From NCBI GenBank assembly GCA_024710825.1, contig JANJUA010000149.1, positions 1 to 11,821 on the forward strand: a DNA stretch of 11,821 nucleotides. The letters are read 5' to 3'. Below are positions 1-6,173 of this stretch, one piece after another. The notes beneath the pieces were generated by a model. It was not told where the DNA came from. It saw only the letters and a list, made by a program, of their open reading frames with translations, and ran no database searches. Both the position numbers and the translations under genes were made by a program. The stretch is from Solirubrobacteraceae bacterium. GTDB lineage: Bacteria; Actinomycetota; Thermoleophilia; Solirubrobacterales; Solirubrobacteraceae. Numbering within the stretch: position 1 is the stretch's first letter; every line of letters begins with the position of its first letter.

Positions 1-1387
1 GCCGGGCCGCGGGCTGGCGCAGGACGAAGCGGCCGGCCGCGGCCGCCGCCAGCGCGGGCGTCCCGGAGCGGTCGGTCACGAAGAAGACGGCCACGGCGCC
101 GCGGCGCGCGTCGATCTCGCTGCCGAGCGGCAGACTGGCCGCGGCGTCGAGCGCCACGAAGCGGCGCGTCCCGCGCAGCCGGACGCGCACGGTGCCGGAC
201 ATCGGCCTGGCGACGGCGCGCCGGCCGATGACCGGCGGCGACACGGCGGGGGGCGGATCGACCGGGGGCAGCACCGCGGGCGGCTCGGCGGCGTCGGGCC
301 GGGCCGGCTCGGGCTGCTGCGGGGCGACCGGGAGGACCTGTCGCACGCGCCCGTTGCCGGTGTCGGCGATCCAGAGCCGCCCGCCCGCGCCCGAGCCGGC
401 ACCATCCGAACCCGAGCCGCCGGCGCCCGAGCCGCCCGCACCCGTGCTCGGGCCGTCGGCCCCCGAGCCCACGATCGCCGCACCCCCGCTCGCGGCGACG
501 GCGCGCGGGACGCTCAGCAGCGCATCGCCGGGCGAGCCGCCGTCGCCCGCGAACCCCGCGGCGGCGGTGCCCGCCAGCGTCGCGATCATGCCGTCCGCGC
601 CGACGACGCGCACCCGGCTGTTGCCCGTGTCCGCGATCGCCAGCGTGCCGTCCGCGCGCACGGCCACGCCCTCGGGCCCGCTCAGCAGCGCTGCAGCGGC
701 AGGGCCGCCGTCACCGCCGAACCCCGGCGTCGCGGACGAGCCCGCGACCGTGAGGATCGTGCCGTCCGCGGCGACGCGGCGGACGCGGTTGTTGCCGGTG
801 TCGGCCACGAGGAAGCCACCGCCCGCGAGCGGCGCGACGCGCGCCGGGGCGTTCAGCAGCGCCCGAGACGCCGGGCCGCCGTCGCCCGAGAACCCCGGCC
901 GACCGAGCCCGGCCACGGCGGCGACCGCGCCGGACGCGGACACGCGAAGCACTCGGTGGTTGCCGGTGTCGGCCACGAGGAAGCCCCCGTCGGGCAGCGC
1001 GGCCACGCCGCCGGGGGCGCCGAGGAGCCCGTCCGTGCCCGCGACGACGGTGGCGGCGCCCGCGGCCGACACGCGCACCACCCGGTCGTTGCCGGTGTCC
1101 GCGACGAGGAAGCCTCCGTCGGGGAGCGGCGCCACGCCGCGCGGAGCGGCGAAGCCGACCGCGAGCGTGGTCACCTCCCCGTCGGCCCGCACCCGCACCA
1201 CCCGGCCGCCCGCCGTGTCGGCGACGAGCAGGGCGCCGCCGTCCACCAACGCCACGTCGGACGGCGTCGGCACGACCGCGGCGGTGTCGATGCGCTCGGT
1301 GCTCTGGCCGTGGGCCGCGACGGCCGCCAGCGCGGCCGCGCCGAGCAGCGCGACGAGGAACGGAAGGAAGCGGGGCGGTCGCGGCAT
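1..1387 (-). CDS. Secreted NHL-repeat beta-propeller protein, C-terminus cut by window edge
   Basis: The frame is open from the ATG at 1387 to base 1 (462 codons) with no stop, so the gene continues beyond the window. The start is supported by AGGAG at 1402-1398, 10 nt upstream, and by an N-terminal hydrophobic stretch (about residues 6-26, RFLPFLVALLGAAALAAVA) that looks like a signal peptide or anchor. Six copies of a (V/I)ADT(G/A)(N/G)xR motif lie near residues 53, 93, 136, 192, 250 and 338. Three blades carry the GF(S/G/A)GDGG spacer typical of NHL repeats, so a six-bladed extracellular propeller is likely. The last blade is split by a roughly 30-residue Gly/Ser-rich insert. A Pro-rich linker (about 345-385) leads to a C-terminal module from about 397 (GTVRVRLRGTRRFVALDAAA, then GSEIDARRG) that I associate with exported Thermoleophilia proteins. 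Ligand and role are unknown. NHL propellers usually bind proteins, RNA or glycans, or act as enzyme scaffolds. The gene is divergent from the cyclase. Confidence 0.85.
   Translation of the reverse strand, partial: MPRPPRFLPFLVALLGAAALAAVAAHGQSTERIDTAAVVPTPSDVALVDGGALLVADTAGGRVVRVRADGEVTTLAVGFAAPRGVAPLPDGGFLVADTGNDRVVRVSAAGAATVVAGTDGLLGAPGGVAALPDGGFLVADTGNHRVLRVSASGAVAAVAGLGRPGFSGDGGPASRALLNAPARVAPLAGGGFLVADTGNNRVRRVAADGTILTVAGSSATPGFGGDGGPAAAALLSGPEGVAVRADGTLAIADTGNSRVRVVGADGMIATLAGTAAAGFAGDGGSPGDALLSVPRAVAASGGAAIVGSGADGPSTGAGGSGAGGSGSDGAGSGAGGRLWIADTGNGRVRQVLPVAPQQPEPARPDAAEPPAVLPPVDPPPAVSPPVIGRRAVARPMSGTVRVRLRGTRRFVALDAAASLPLGSEIDARRGAVAVFFVTDRSGTPALAAAAAGRFVLRQPAAR
390..470 (-). repeat. 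Degenerate low-complexity repeats encoding Gly/Ser-rich insert
   Basis: On the plus strand the octamer CCCGAGCC recurs at 390, 411, 426 and 462, with spacings of 21, 15 and 36 bases, all multiples of three. In the minus-strand NHL gene this encodes GSGAGGSGSDGAGSGAGG-like sequence. The pattern is consistent with in-frame slippage expansion inside a propeller blade. Confidence 0.6.
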
Positions 1388-1397
1388 CGTCGCGATT

Positions 1398-1402
1398 CTC
1401 CT
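1398..1402 (-). promoter_or_regulatory. Ribosome binding site of NHL-repeat gene
   Basis: AGGAG on the minus strand, 10 nt before the ATG at 1387. It supports choosing this start, which also sits directly ahead of the hydrophobic leader. Confidence 0.65.
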
Positions 1403-1443
1403 GGGAGGCGGGGCGCGCAACTGTCGCAGAGACGGCACCGGAC

Positions 1444-1461
1444 GTGTCGGATCGGCGACAC
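1444..1461. promoter_or_regulatory. Inverted repeat ahead of the cyclase start (possible operator or leader hairpin)
   Basis: GTGTCG (1444-1449) and CGACAC (1456-1461) form a 6-bp inverted repeat around a 6-base centre, ending 10 bases before the ATG at 1472. It lies in the 84-bp divergent spacer shared with the NHL gene. A second TGTCGC (1422-1427) can pair with GCGACA (1455-1460). No convincing -35/-10 pair or strong Shine-Dalgarno was seen for the cyclase here. The function is a guess: binding site or RNA hairpin. Confidence 0.3.
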
Positions 1462-1471
1462 TCGCCGCGTG

Positions 1472-3163
1472 ATGTCAGCCCGTGGACGCCTGCTGCGCGC
1501 GCTCGTCGTCGGCCTGCTGGCGGCGGCGCTGACCGTGGCGGTCTCCGCCGCCGGCGCGCTGGACCGCGTCGAGGACGCCCTCGTCGACGCCCGCTTCGAC
1601 GTCCGGGGATCGCAGGGGCCGCCCGAGGACGTGGTCGTCGTCGGCATCGACGAGCGCACGTTCGAGCGGCTCAACCGCCGGTGGCCGTTTCGCCGCGCCA
1701 TCCATGCCGAGGCGATCGCCGCGCTGCGGGCCGCCGGGGCGCGAACGATCGTCTACGACGTCCAGTTCTCGGAAGGATCGCCGCGGCCGCGCGACGACCG
1801 GGCGCTGATCGATGCCGCTGCGAGCGACGACGTGCTCCTGGGGACGAGCGAGGTCTCGGCGGCGGGCGAGCCCGTGGTGCTCGGCGGCCGCCGCGTGCGC
1901 GCGGGGCACGCGCTGTTCCCCGCGGACGACGACGGGGTCCTCCGGCGCCTCCGCGGCCGCATCGCCGGCGTGCCGCATCTCGCCGCGCTCGCCGCCGAAG
2001 CCGACCCGGACCGGCCCGAGACCTGGATCGACTTCGCCGGACCGCCGGGAACGGTCGACGAGATCCCCTTCTGGCAGGTCGTGGAGGGAGCGCCCCTCGG
2101 CGTGCGCGACAAGGTCGTCGTCGTCGGTGCCACCGCGCCGTCGCTCCAGGACGTGCATCGCACCGCGGCGGGCGGCGGGCTCATGGCCGGCGCCGAGGTC
2201 CACGCCAACGCGATCCAGACGCTGCTGGACGGCAGCCCGCTGCGCGACGCGCCCGCCGCCGTCGGGGTGCTGCTCGTCCTGGCCGCCGCGCTGCTCGCCC
2301 CGCTCGCCACCCTGCCCGGCCCGCCCGCCCGCGCCGTCCTCCGGGCGCTCGCCGCCAGCGCGCTCGGCATCGCCGCGCTGCTCTGCGGCGGCCAGCTCGC
2401 CTTCCTCGGCGGGATCGTCGTGCCGATGGCCGCGCCGCTGCTCGCGCTCGTCCTGAGCACCGCCGGCGCGGTCGCGCTCACCTACGGCGTCGAGGTGCGC
2501 TCGCGACGGCACGTCAGGGCCACGTTCGAGCGCTTCGTCCCGCCGGCGGTGGTGGACGAGATCCTGCGCCGCGGCGGCGCGCTGGAGAGCCGCCGGCTCG
2601 TGGCGACCGTCCTGTTCTGCGACCTGCGCGGCTTCACGTCGCTCGCCGAGCGGCTCGAGGCCGAGCAGGTGATCGCCGCGCTGAACCGTTACCTCGAGCT
2701 CGTCTCCGGCGCGGTGTTCGACCACGGCGGCACGGTCGTCTCCTACCAGGGCGACGGCGTGCTCGCGGTCTTCGGCGCGCCGCTGGAGCAGCCCGACCAC
2801 GCGGCGCGGGCGCTGGCGGCCGCGCGCGCGATCCTCGACGAGGCGCTTCCCGGCTTCGACGCCTGGCTGCGCGCGCAGGGCCTCGCGGGCCCCGAGCGGC
2901 TCGAGGTCGGCATCGGGCTGAACACCGGCCCGGTGATGTCGGGCAGCGTCGGGTCGCGGCGGCGGATCGAGTACGCGGCGGTCGGCGACGCGACGAACGT
3001 CGCCGCGCGGCTCCAGGCGCTCGGCCGCGACGCGCCCGAGCGGCTGTTCGTCTCGTCCGCCACCTACGACGCGCTCGGCGACGCGGCGGCGGGGCTGGGG
3101 CTGCACGGCCCGGTGCGGCTGCGAGGCCGACGCGAGCCGGTGACGGTCTACGCCGCACGCTGA
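1472..3163 (+). CDS. CHASE2-domain class III adenylate/guanylate cyclase, membrane-bound
   Basis: A 563-residue sensor enzyme that would make a cyclic nucleotide in response to an extracellular signal. Domain order: N-terminal membrane segment (about residues 6-27); extracytoplasmic CHASE2 domain (about 30-260, with VVVVGIDERTFERL and DKVVVVGATAPSLQD); three hydrophobic segments (about 264-281, 289-307, 314-340); then a class III catalytic domain (about 370-563). Both metal-binding aspartates are present: D384 in FCDLRGFTSLAE and D428 in YQGDGVLAVFG. The transition-state pair N509 and R513 is present in VGDATNVAARLQ. The usual adenine-selecting lysine position is S424, and the partner Asp/Thr position is A502, so ATP versus GTP preference cannot be read from the motif. 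An in-frame GTG at 1469 directly precedes the ATG; I chose the ATG, but the Shine-Dalgarno is weak for both. A strong hairpin follows the stop. Confidence 0.9.
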   Translation: MSARGRLLRALVVGLLAAALTVAVSAAGALDRVEDALVDARFDVRGSQGPPEDVVVVGIDERTFERLNRRWPFRRAIHAEAIAALRAAGARTIVYDVQFSEGSPRPRDDRALIDAAASDDVLLGTSEVSAAGEPVVLGGRRVRAGHALFPADDDGVLRRLRGRIAGVPHLAALAAEADPDRPETWIDFAGPPGTVDEIPFWQVVEGAPLGVRDKVVVVGATAPSLQDVHRTAAGGGLMAGAEVHANAIQTLLDGSPLRDAPAAVGVLLVLAAALLAPLATLPGPPARAVLRALAASALGIAALLCGGQLAFLGGIVVPMAAPLLALVLSTAGAVALTYGVEVRSRRHVRATFERFVPPAVVDEILRRGGALESRRLVATVLFCDLRGFTSLAERLEAEQVIAALNRYLELVSGAVFDHGGTVVSYQGDGVLAVFGAPLEQPDHAARALAAARAILDEALPGFDAWLRAQGLAGPERLEVGIGLNTGPVMSGSVGSRRRIEYAAVGDATNVAARLQALGRDAPERLFVSSATYDALGDAAAGLGLHGPVRLRGRREPVTVYAAR

Positions 3164-3164
3164 C

Positions 3165-3188
3165 GGGCCGGCCCTCGCGGGCCGGCCC
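3165..3188. terminator. Bidirectional hairpin terminator between convergent genes
   Basis: GGGCCGGCCC (3165-3174) is repeated at 3179-3188. The unit is self-complementary, so the two copies form a perfect 10-bp stem around a TCGC loop. It starts one base after the cyclase stop and lies 32 bases from the stop of the convergent collagen-like gene. There is no U-tract, which is common for terminators in very GC-rich actinobacteria. It probably serves both genes. Confidence 0.7.
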
Positions 3189-3220
3189 CTCGACGCCCGG
3201 CGGACTCGGGCGCGACGGCG

Positions 3221-3778
3221 TCAGGCCACGTCGGCGCAGATCAGGCGGAGGTGCACCGGGGTGTGCACGCCGATCGGCGCGCCGGAGAACGTCGTGACCT
3301 GAGCGGTCCAGGCGTTGTCGGCGGAGGGGTACGAGGCCAGGATCCGCTGGCGCTTGTCGAAGCCGCGCACGCCGCCTCCGAGCAGCTTCTTGCCGGCGGG
3401 GCAGGCGGTCGTGAACGTCCGCGTGACCTGGTTGCCGAGCAGCACGTGGATGCCCGTGACGACCTGATGGCCGGAGATCCCGGGCGCGCCCTGCGGCCCG
3501 GCCGGGCCGGCGGGACCGGCGGGGCCCTGCGGCCCGGGCTCCCCGCCCGCGGGACCGGCGGGACCGGCGGGGCCCTGCTTGCCGCGCAGCGCCTGGCGGG
3601 CGGCGGGGCTGAGGTCCTTCACCTGCAGCGTGCGGTTCTTGATCTTCGCGCTCGTGACGGAGTTGCCGACCAGCTGGGAGCCGCTGATGAGACCGGCGGC
3701 GGTCGCGCTGCCGGTGGCGGCGAAGACCAGCGCGACGATGGCGACGATGATGGCGGGGGACGGACGACGGCTGCGCAT
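3221..3778 (-). CDS. Small secreted collagen-like protein
   Basis: 185 residues. The ATG at 3778 is chosen over an in-frame upstream start (3883) because a strong GAAGGAG Shine-Dalgarno sits 7 nt before it and the hydrophobic leader follows directly (about residues 8-29, ending SATAAG). Next comes a segment ISGSQLVGNSVTSAKIKNRT (31-50) and LQVKDLSPAARQALRG, a lead-in seen in many actinobacterial exported proteins. Collagen-type Gly-X-Y triplets fill about residues 67-100, mainly GPA and GPQ, with one extra glycine near 78-79 breaking the register. The C-terminal beta-rich domain (about 103-185) has CPAGKKLLGGGV and a terminal LICADVA. Cys126 and Cys181 could form a disulfide. It is probably a trimeric surface or secreted structural protein; its partner is unknown. 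It is the last gene of the minus-strand run. Confidence 0.85.
   Translation of the reverse strand: MRSRRPSPAIIVAIVALVFAATGSATAAGLISGSQLVGNSVTSAKIKNRTLQVKDLSPAARQALRGKQGPAGPAGPAGGEPGPQGPAGPAGPAGPQGAPGISGHQVVTGIHVLLGNQVTRTFTTACPAGKKLLGGGVRGFDKRQRILASYPSADNAWTAQVTTFSGAPIGVHTPVHLRLICADVA
3489..3576 (-). repeat. Collagen triplet-coding direct repeats
   Basis: The plus-strand string GGGACCGGCGGGGCCCTGC occurs twice, each copy inside runs of CGGGACCGG units. On the minus strand these encode the GPQ/GPA triplets. Repetition at DNA level as well as protein level suggests recent duplication or slippage of the collagen segment, so length may vary between strains. Confidence 0.6.
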
Positions 3779-3780
3779 GA

Positions 3781-3826
3781 CGAGGCTCCTTCGGTGTGGT
3801 GGCGAACGTGGACCGAAGCCTCCTCG
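3781..3826 (-). promoter_or_regulatory. Leader hairpin covering the Shine-Dalgarno of the collagen-like gene
   Basis: In minus-strand mRNA, CGAGG (3826-3822) can pair with CCTCG (3785-3781), and CTTCGGT (3818-3812) with ACCGAAG (3795-3789). These are separated by a 3x3 purine-rich internal loop and capped by a 16-nt loop. The GAAGGAG Shine-Dalgarno (3792-3786) lies in the descending arm, 7 nt before the ATG, so folding would reduce ribosome access. A competing small C(UUCG)G hairpin could form from the ascending arm and free it. The pairing is seen in sequence; regulation is inference. Confidence 0.4.
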
Positions 3827-3867
3827 GCCGCCGCCCGCCCGTCGTGCGCGTGCGCGACGCTCCGAAC

Positions 3868-3881
3868 GTCGCGTTCGCGAC
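3868..3881. promoter_or_regulatory. Palindrome in the nuclease-collagen gene spacer
   Basis: GTCGCG-TT-CGCGAC is an interrupted palindrome, 10 bases past the nuclease stop and about 90 bases upstream of the collagen-like start. The GCGACACTC that overlaps its right arm (3877-3885) is also present at 1455-1463 upstream of the cyclase. It could be an operator or part of a weak terminator. The rest of the 113-bp spacer shows no clear promoter. Confidence 0.25.
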
Positions 3882-3891
3882 ACTCAGCCGC

Positions 3892-5100
3892 TCAGCACGT
3901 CGCCCCGCCCCAGCCGCCGCACGCGACCGCGATCCCGTCGAGGGTCCGCAGCCGGGCGATGCCGCGGCCGTCGCGCAGCGCCCACACCACGAGCACGCCC
4001 TGCGCGGCCACGACGGCGTCCTCGCCCAGGATCTGGGTGCGACCGTCGACCGTGAGCGCCATCCCCGCGAGGTCGACGGGCGCGTCGGACCGGTTGCGCA
4101 CGAGGACGCTGTCGCGGCTGCCGCCTGACGGGAAGCGCAGCTCGATCGCGCCGCCCGTCGGGTCGGAGCAGCCGTCGCGGCACGGCACCATCATCCACGC
4201 GCGCAGGTCGCCGTGCGGGTCGAACAGGTAGGCGCCGTCGCCGAGCGCGCGCTCGTCGTCGGACGGGTTCTCGAAGATCGGCCGGTCGAGGTTCCAGCCG
4301 AGCGCGCCCGGCGGCGCGCCGCCCACGTGGACGGCCAGGGTGCGCCCCGGGCCGAGGATCGTCTCGGGCGGGAGGACGAACCGGCGGTTGGCCGAGTCGC
4401 GCACCCACCAGCCCCCGAGCGCGACGGGCGCGCCGAGGTCGAGGTTGCGGATCCGGATCCACTCCCCGCCGGGGTTGGCGGCGTCGCTGCCCTCGGCGTC
4501 CACCCGCACGGTCAGGCGCAGGGCCGCCGCCGGCCCCGGGCCGCAGTGCTCGGTGCTCCACAGGCCGACGCCGGCGCGCGCCGCCTGCTGGGCGAGCGCG
4601 CTGTAGCCGCGGTTCCACGCCCACTCGCGGCGGTTGGGCAGCCACAGGGCGTGGCCCTCGGACAGCAGGATGCCGCCGGCGTCCTGCCACCGGTCGCCGA
4701 TGAGGACCTGAACGGCTCGCCGCAGGCGCTGCCGGTGCCCGGACCTGCTGTCGAGATCCTGCGCCAGCAGGCGGATCCGACCACCGCTCGCGTACACGAG
4801 CTGCTCCAGCCGGGCGGTCGCCTCGAGCGCGTGGCACTCACCCCGGCGGCGCTCCCGGTGGTGGCTGTAGATCGTCTGCTCCATCGCGTTGATGCCGGTG
4901 ACCCGCACCCGCGACGTGACGGGCGTGAGGTCCTCGTCGAGGTCGACGTCGAGCGTGTCGCCGTCGGCCACGTGCGTGACGGTCCCGGTCGTCACGTGGC
5001 ACAGCGGCGCCTCCGTCCCGGGCAGGCACGGCTCGATCGTCGCGGCGGACGCCGCGGCCACGGGCACCAGGGCGAGGGCGAGGGCAAGGAGGAGGCGCAT
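3892..5100 (-). CDS. Secreted thermonuclease (SNase-like) with lamin-tail domains
   Basis: 402 residues from the ATG at 5100, chosen because it opens directly into a signal peptide (MRLLLALALALVPVAAASAA). In-frame starts at 5106 (ATG) and 5142 (GTG) are possible, and no strong Shine-Dalgarno decides. The staphylococcal-nuclease fold spans about residues 36-186. HVADGDTLDV supplies metal-binding D46/D48, R66 matches catalytic Arg35, and E74 matches catalytic Glu43. The calcium ligand equivalent to Asp40 is N71, so the motif reads GINAME rather than VDTPE. Arginines at 123-128 may supply the Arg87 equivalent. After it come a lamin-tail-like beta domain (about 192-300) and a second similar segment (about 316-378, with VLVRNRSDAPVDLAG). 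Several cysteines (25, 34, 89, 186, 307, 311, 394, 402) suit an exported, disulfide-bonded protein. Likely role: extracellular DNA/RNA degradation, with the beta domains holding it at the surface or on substrate. Confidence 0.85.
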   Translation of the reverse strand: MRLLLALALALVPVAAASAATIEPCLPGTEAPLCHVTTGTVTHVADGDTLDVDLDEDLTPVTSRVRVTGINAMEQTIYSHHRERRRGECHALEATARLEQLVYASGGRIRLLAQDLDSRSGHRQRLRRAVQVLIGDRWQDAGGILLSEGHALWLPNRREWAWNRGYSALAQQAARAGVGLWSTEHCGPGPAAALRLTVRVDAEGSDAANPGGEWIRIRNLDLGAPVALGGWWVRDSANRRFVLPPETILGPGRTLAVHVGGAPPGALGWNLDRPIFENPSDDERALGDGAYLFDPHGDLRAWMMVPCRDGCSDPTGGAIELRFPSGGSRDSVLVRNRSDAPVDLAGMALTVDGRTQILGEDAVVAAQGVLVVWALRDGRGIARLRTLDGIAVACGGWGGATC

Positions 5101-5145
5101 GCTCATCTCACTGTCGGCAACAGCGGCCGCGGCCTGGAGCACCCG

Positions 5146-6129
5146 TCAGCGGTCGCGCAGGCGCGTCAGCCAGTCGCCGAGCTGCTGGCCCACGTCCGAG
5201 ACCGACGAGCCGGCCTGGGCGAAGGCGTCCGACACGCGCCGGGCATAGTGCTCCTGCGCCGCGTCGGCCTCCTCGCGCAGCGGCGGCTCCTCCCCGCGGT
5301 GCAGGTAGTCGCCGCCCACGATGCGGTCGTAGTCGCCGGTGCGTACCCAGTCGAGCAGCTCGCGCACCCGGCGCACGGGCATCGGGTGCGTCAGCCGAAG
5401 GTCCTGGATCATCCGCGTCATCCGGTCCACGCCGGATCCGCCCGCGTCGTAGTCCATCGCCTGGGCGATGAACGCGTCGAGGCTCAGGTCGGACGCCGCC
5501 TCACCGGCGGCGATCGTCATCAGCGTCCGGGAGACGGCCAGCGGGTCGCGGGTGACGAGCGCCGCAGCGCGGTCGCAGCTCAGCTCGGCGCCGCGGAACC
5601 ACTCGAGCAGCGCCAGCTCGATCGCCTTCAGCGGCAGGCCGGCCAGCAGCGGCAGGCGCGACGACTGGCCGAGCCGCACGAGGATCACGAGCGCCGTCTG
5701 GTAGAGCACGTGACCCGAGTGCACGTGCGCCGCCTCGTGGGCGAGCACGACGCGGCGGCCCTCGTCGCCGAGCAACCGGACCAGCTCGGAGTTGAGGATC
5801 ACCACCGGGCGGTCGGTGCCGATCGTGGCCGCGTTGGCCAGCGGGAACTGCGTGAGGTACAGGTCGGGCACGGGCTCGACGTCCAGCGCGTTGAAGCACT
5901 CGCGGTGAAGGACCCAGATACCGGGCAGCTGCCCCTGGCCGAGCCGCACGGACGCCCCGAGCGACGCGGCCCGCAGCGCCCGCTCGTACCCGAGCGCGAT
6001 GAGCTTGCGCACCACCTCGTCGAGATAGGGGACCTTCTGGAGCGCGGCCGTCGCCGCGCGGTCGGCGGGGTGCTGGTAGGCCCGCGGCGAGATGCCGGGC
6101 AGCTTGTGGGCGGGCGCGGGAAGCGTCAT
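5146..6129 (-). CDS. M48-family zinc metallopeptidase
   Basis: 327 residues. The zinc site HEAAH is at 131-135, followed by VHSGH. The third ligand is E182 in AELSCDRAA, with D186 completing the ExxxD signature of M48 (HtpX/Ste24-type) peptidases. Hydrophobic stretches at about 142-152 and 159-176 flank the active site and could associate with the membrane, but there is no N-terminal signal peptide. The upstream sequence GIWVLHRECFNALDVEPVPDLYL matches the substrate-side strand region common in this family. Its substrate is unknown; homologues process membrane or exported proteins. The C-terminal 50 residues are charged and helical. The stop lies 45 nt before the nuclease start on the same strand, so co-transcription with it is likely. 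The Shine-Dalgarno ahead of the ATG is weak. Confidence 0.88.
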   Translation of the reverse strand: MTLPAPAHKLPGISPRAYQHPADRAATAALQKVPYLDEVVRKLIALGYERALRAASLGASVRLGQGQLPGIWVLHRECFNALDVEPVPDLYLTQFPLANAATIGTDRPVVILNSELVRLLGDEGRRVVLAHEAAHVHSGHVLYQTALVILVRLGQSSRLPLLAGLPLKAIELALLEWFRGAELSCDRAAALVTRDPLAVSRTLMTIAAGEAASDLSLDAFIAQAMDYDAGGSGVDRMTRMIQDLRLTHPMPVRRVRELLDWVRTGDYDRIVGGDYLHRGEEPPLREEADAAQEHYARRVSDAFAQAGSSVSDVGQQLGDWLTRLRDR

Positions 6130-6147
6130 CGCAGGCCAACCTACCCG

Positions 6148-6167
6148 GGCGGCGCGCCGACGCCGCC
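6148..6167. terminator. Weak hairpin between SirB1-like and M48 genes
   Basis: GGCGGCG (6148-6154) pairs with CGCCGCC (6161-6167) around a 6-base loop, within the 44-bp spacer. There is no U-tract and it ends only about 18 bases before the M48 start. It may be a partial attenuator or simply a product of high GC content. Confidence 0.25.
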
Positions 6168-6173
6168 GGACGA

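Noticed and set aside
390..470. Possible CRISPR or iteron array from the CCCGAGCC repeats
   Set aside because: Repeats are only 8 bases, unequally spaced in multiples of three and inside a coding frame; they are protein low-complexity repeats.
956..1471. Upstream extension of the cyclase frame
   Set aside because: The extension overlaps the NHL gene antisense, is Arg/Gly/His-rich with no domain, and the membrane segment starts right after the ATG at 1472.
192..1472. Long plus-strand open frame (426 codons) opposite the NHL gene
   Set aside because: Product is low-complexity Pro/Ala/Ser/Thr; the opposite strand gives a clear NHL propeller with a signal peptide and Shine-Dalgarno.
1475..3106. 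543-codon minus-strand frame opposite the cyclase
   Set aside because: Arg/Gly/Ala-rich shadow of a GC-rich gene; the plus strand has all cyclase motifs.
3779..3883. Longer start for the collagen-like gene
   Set aside because: The extension is Arg-rich and would bury the signal peptide; the ATG at 3778 has a strong Shine-Dalgarno at ideal spacing.
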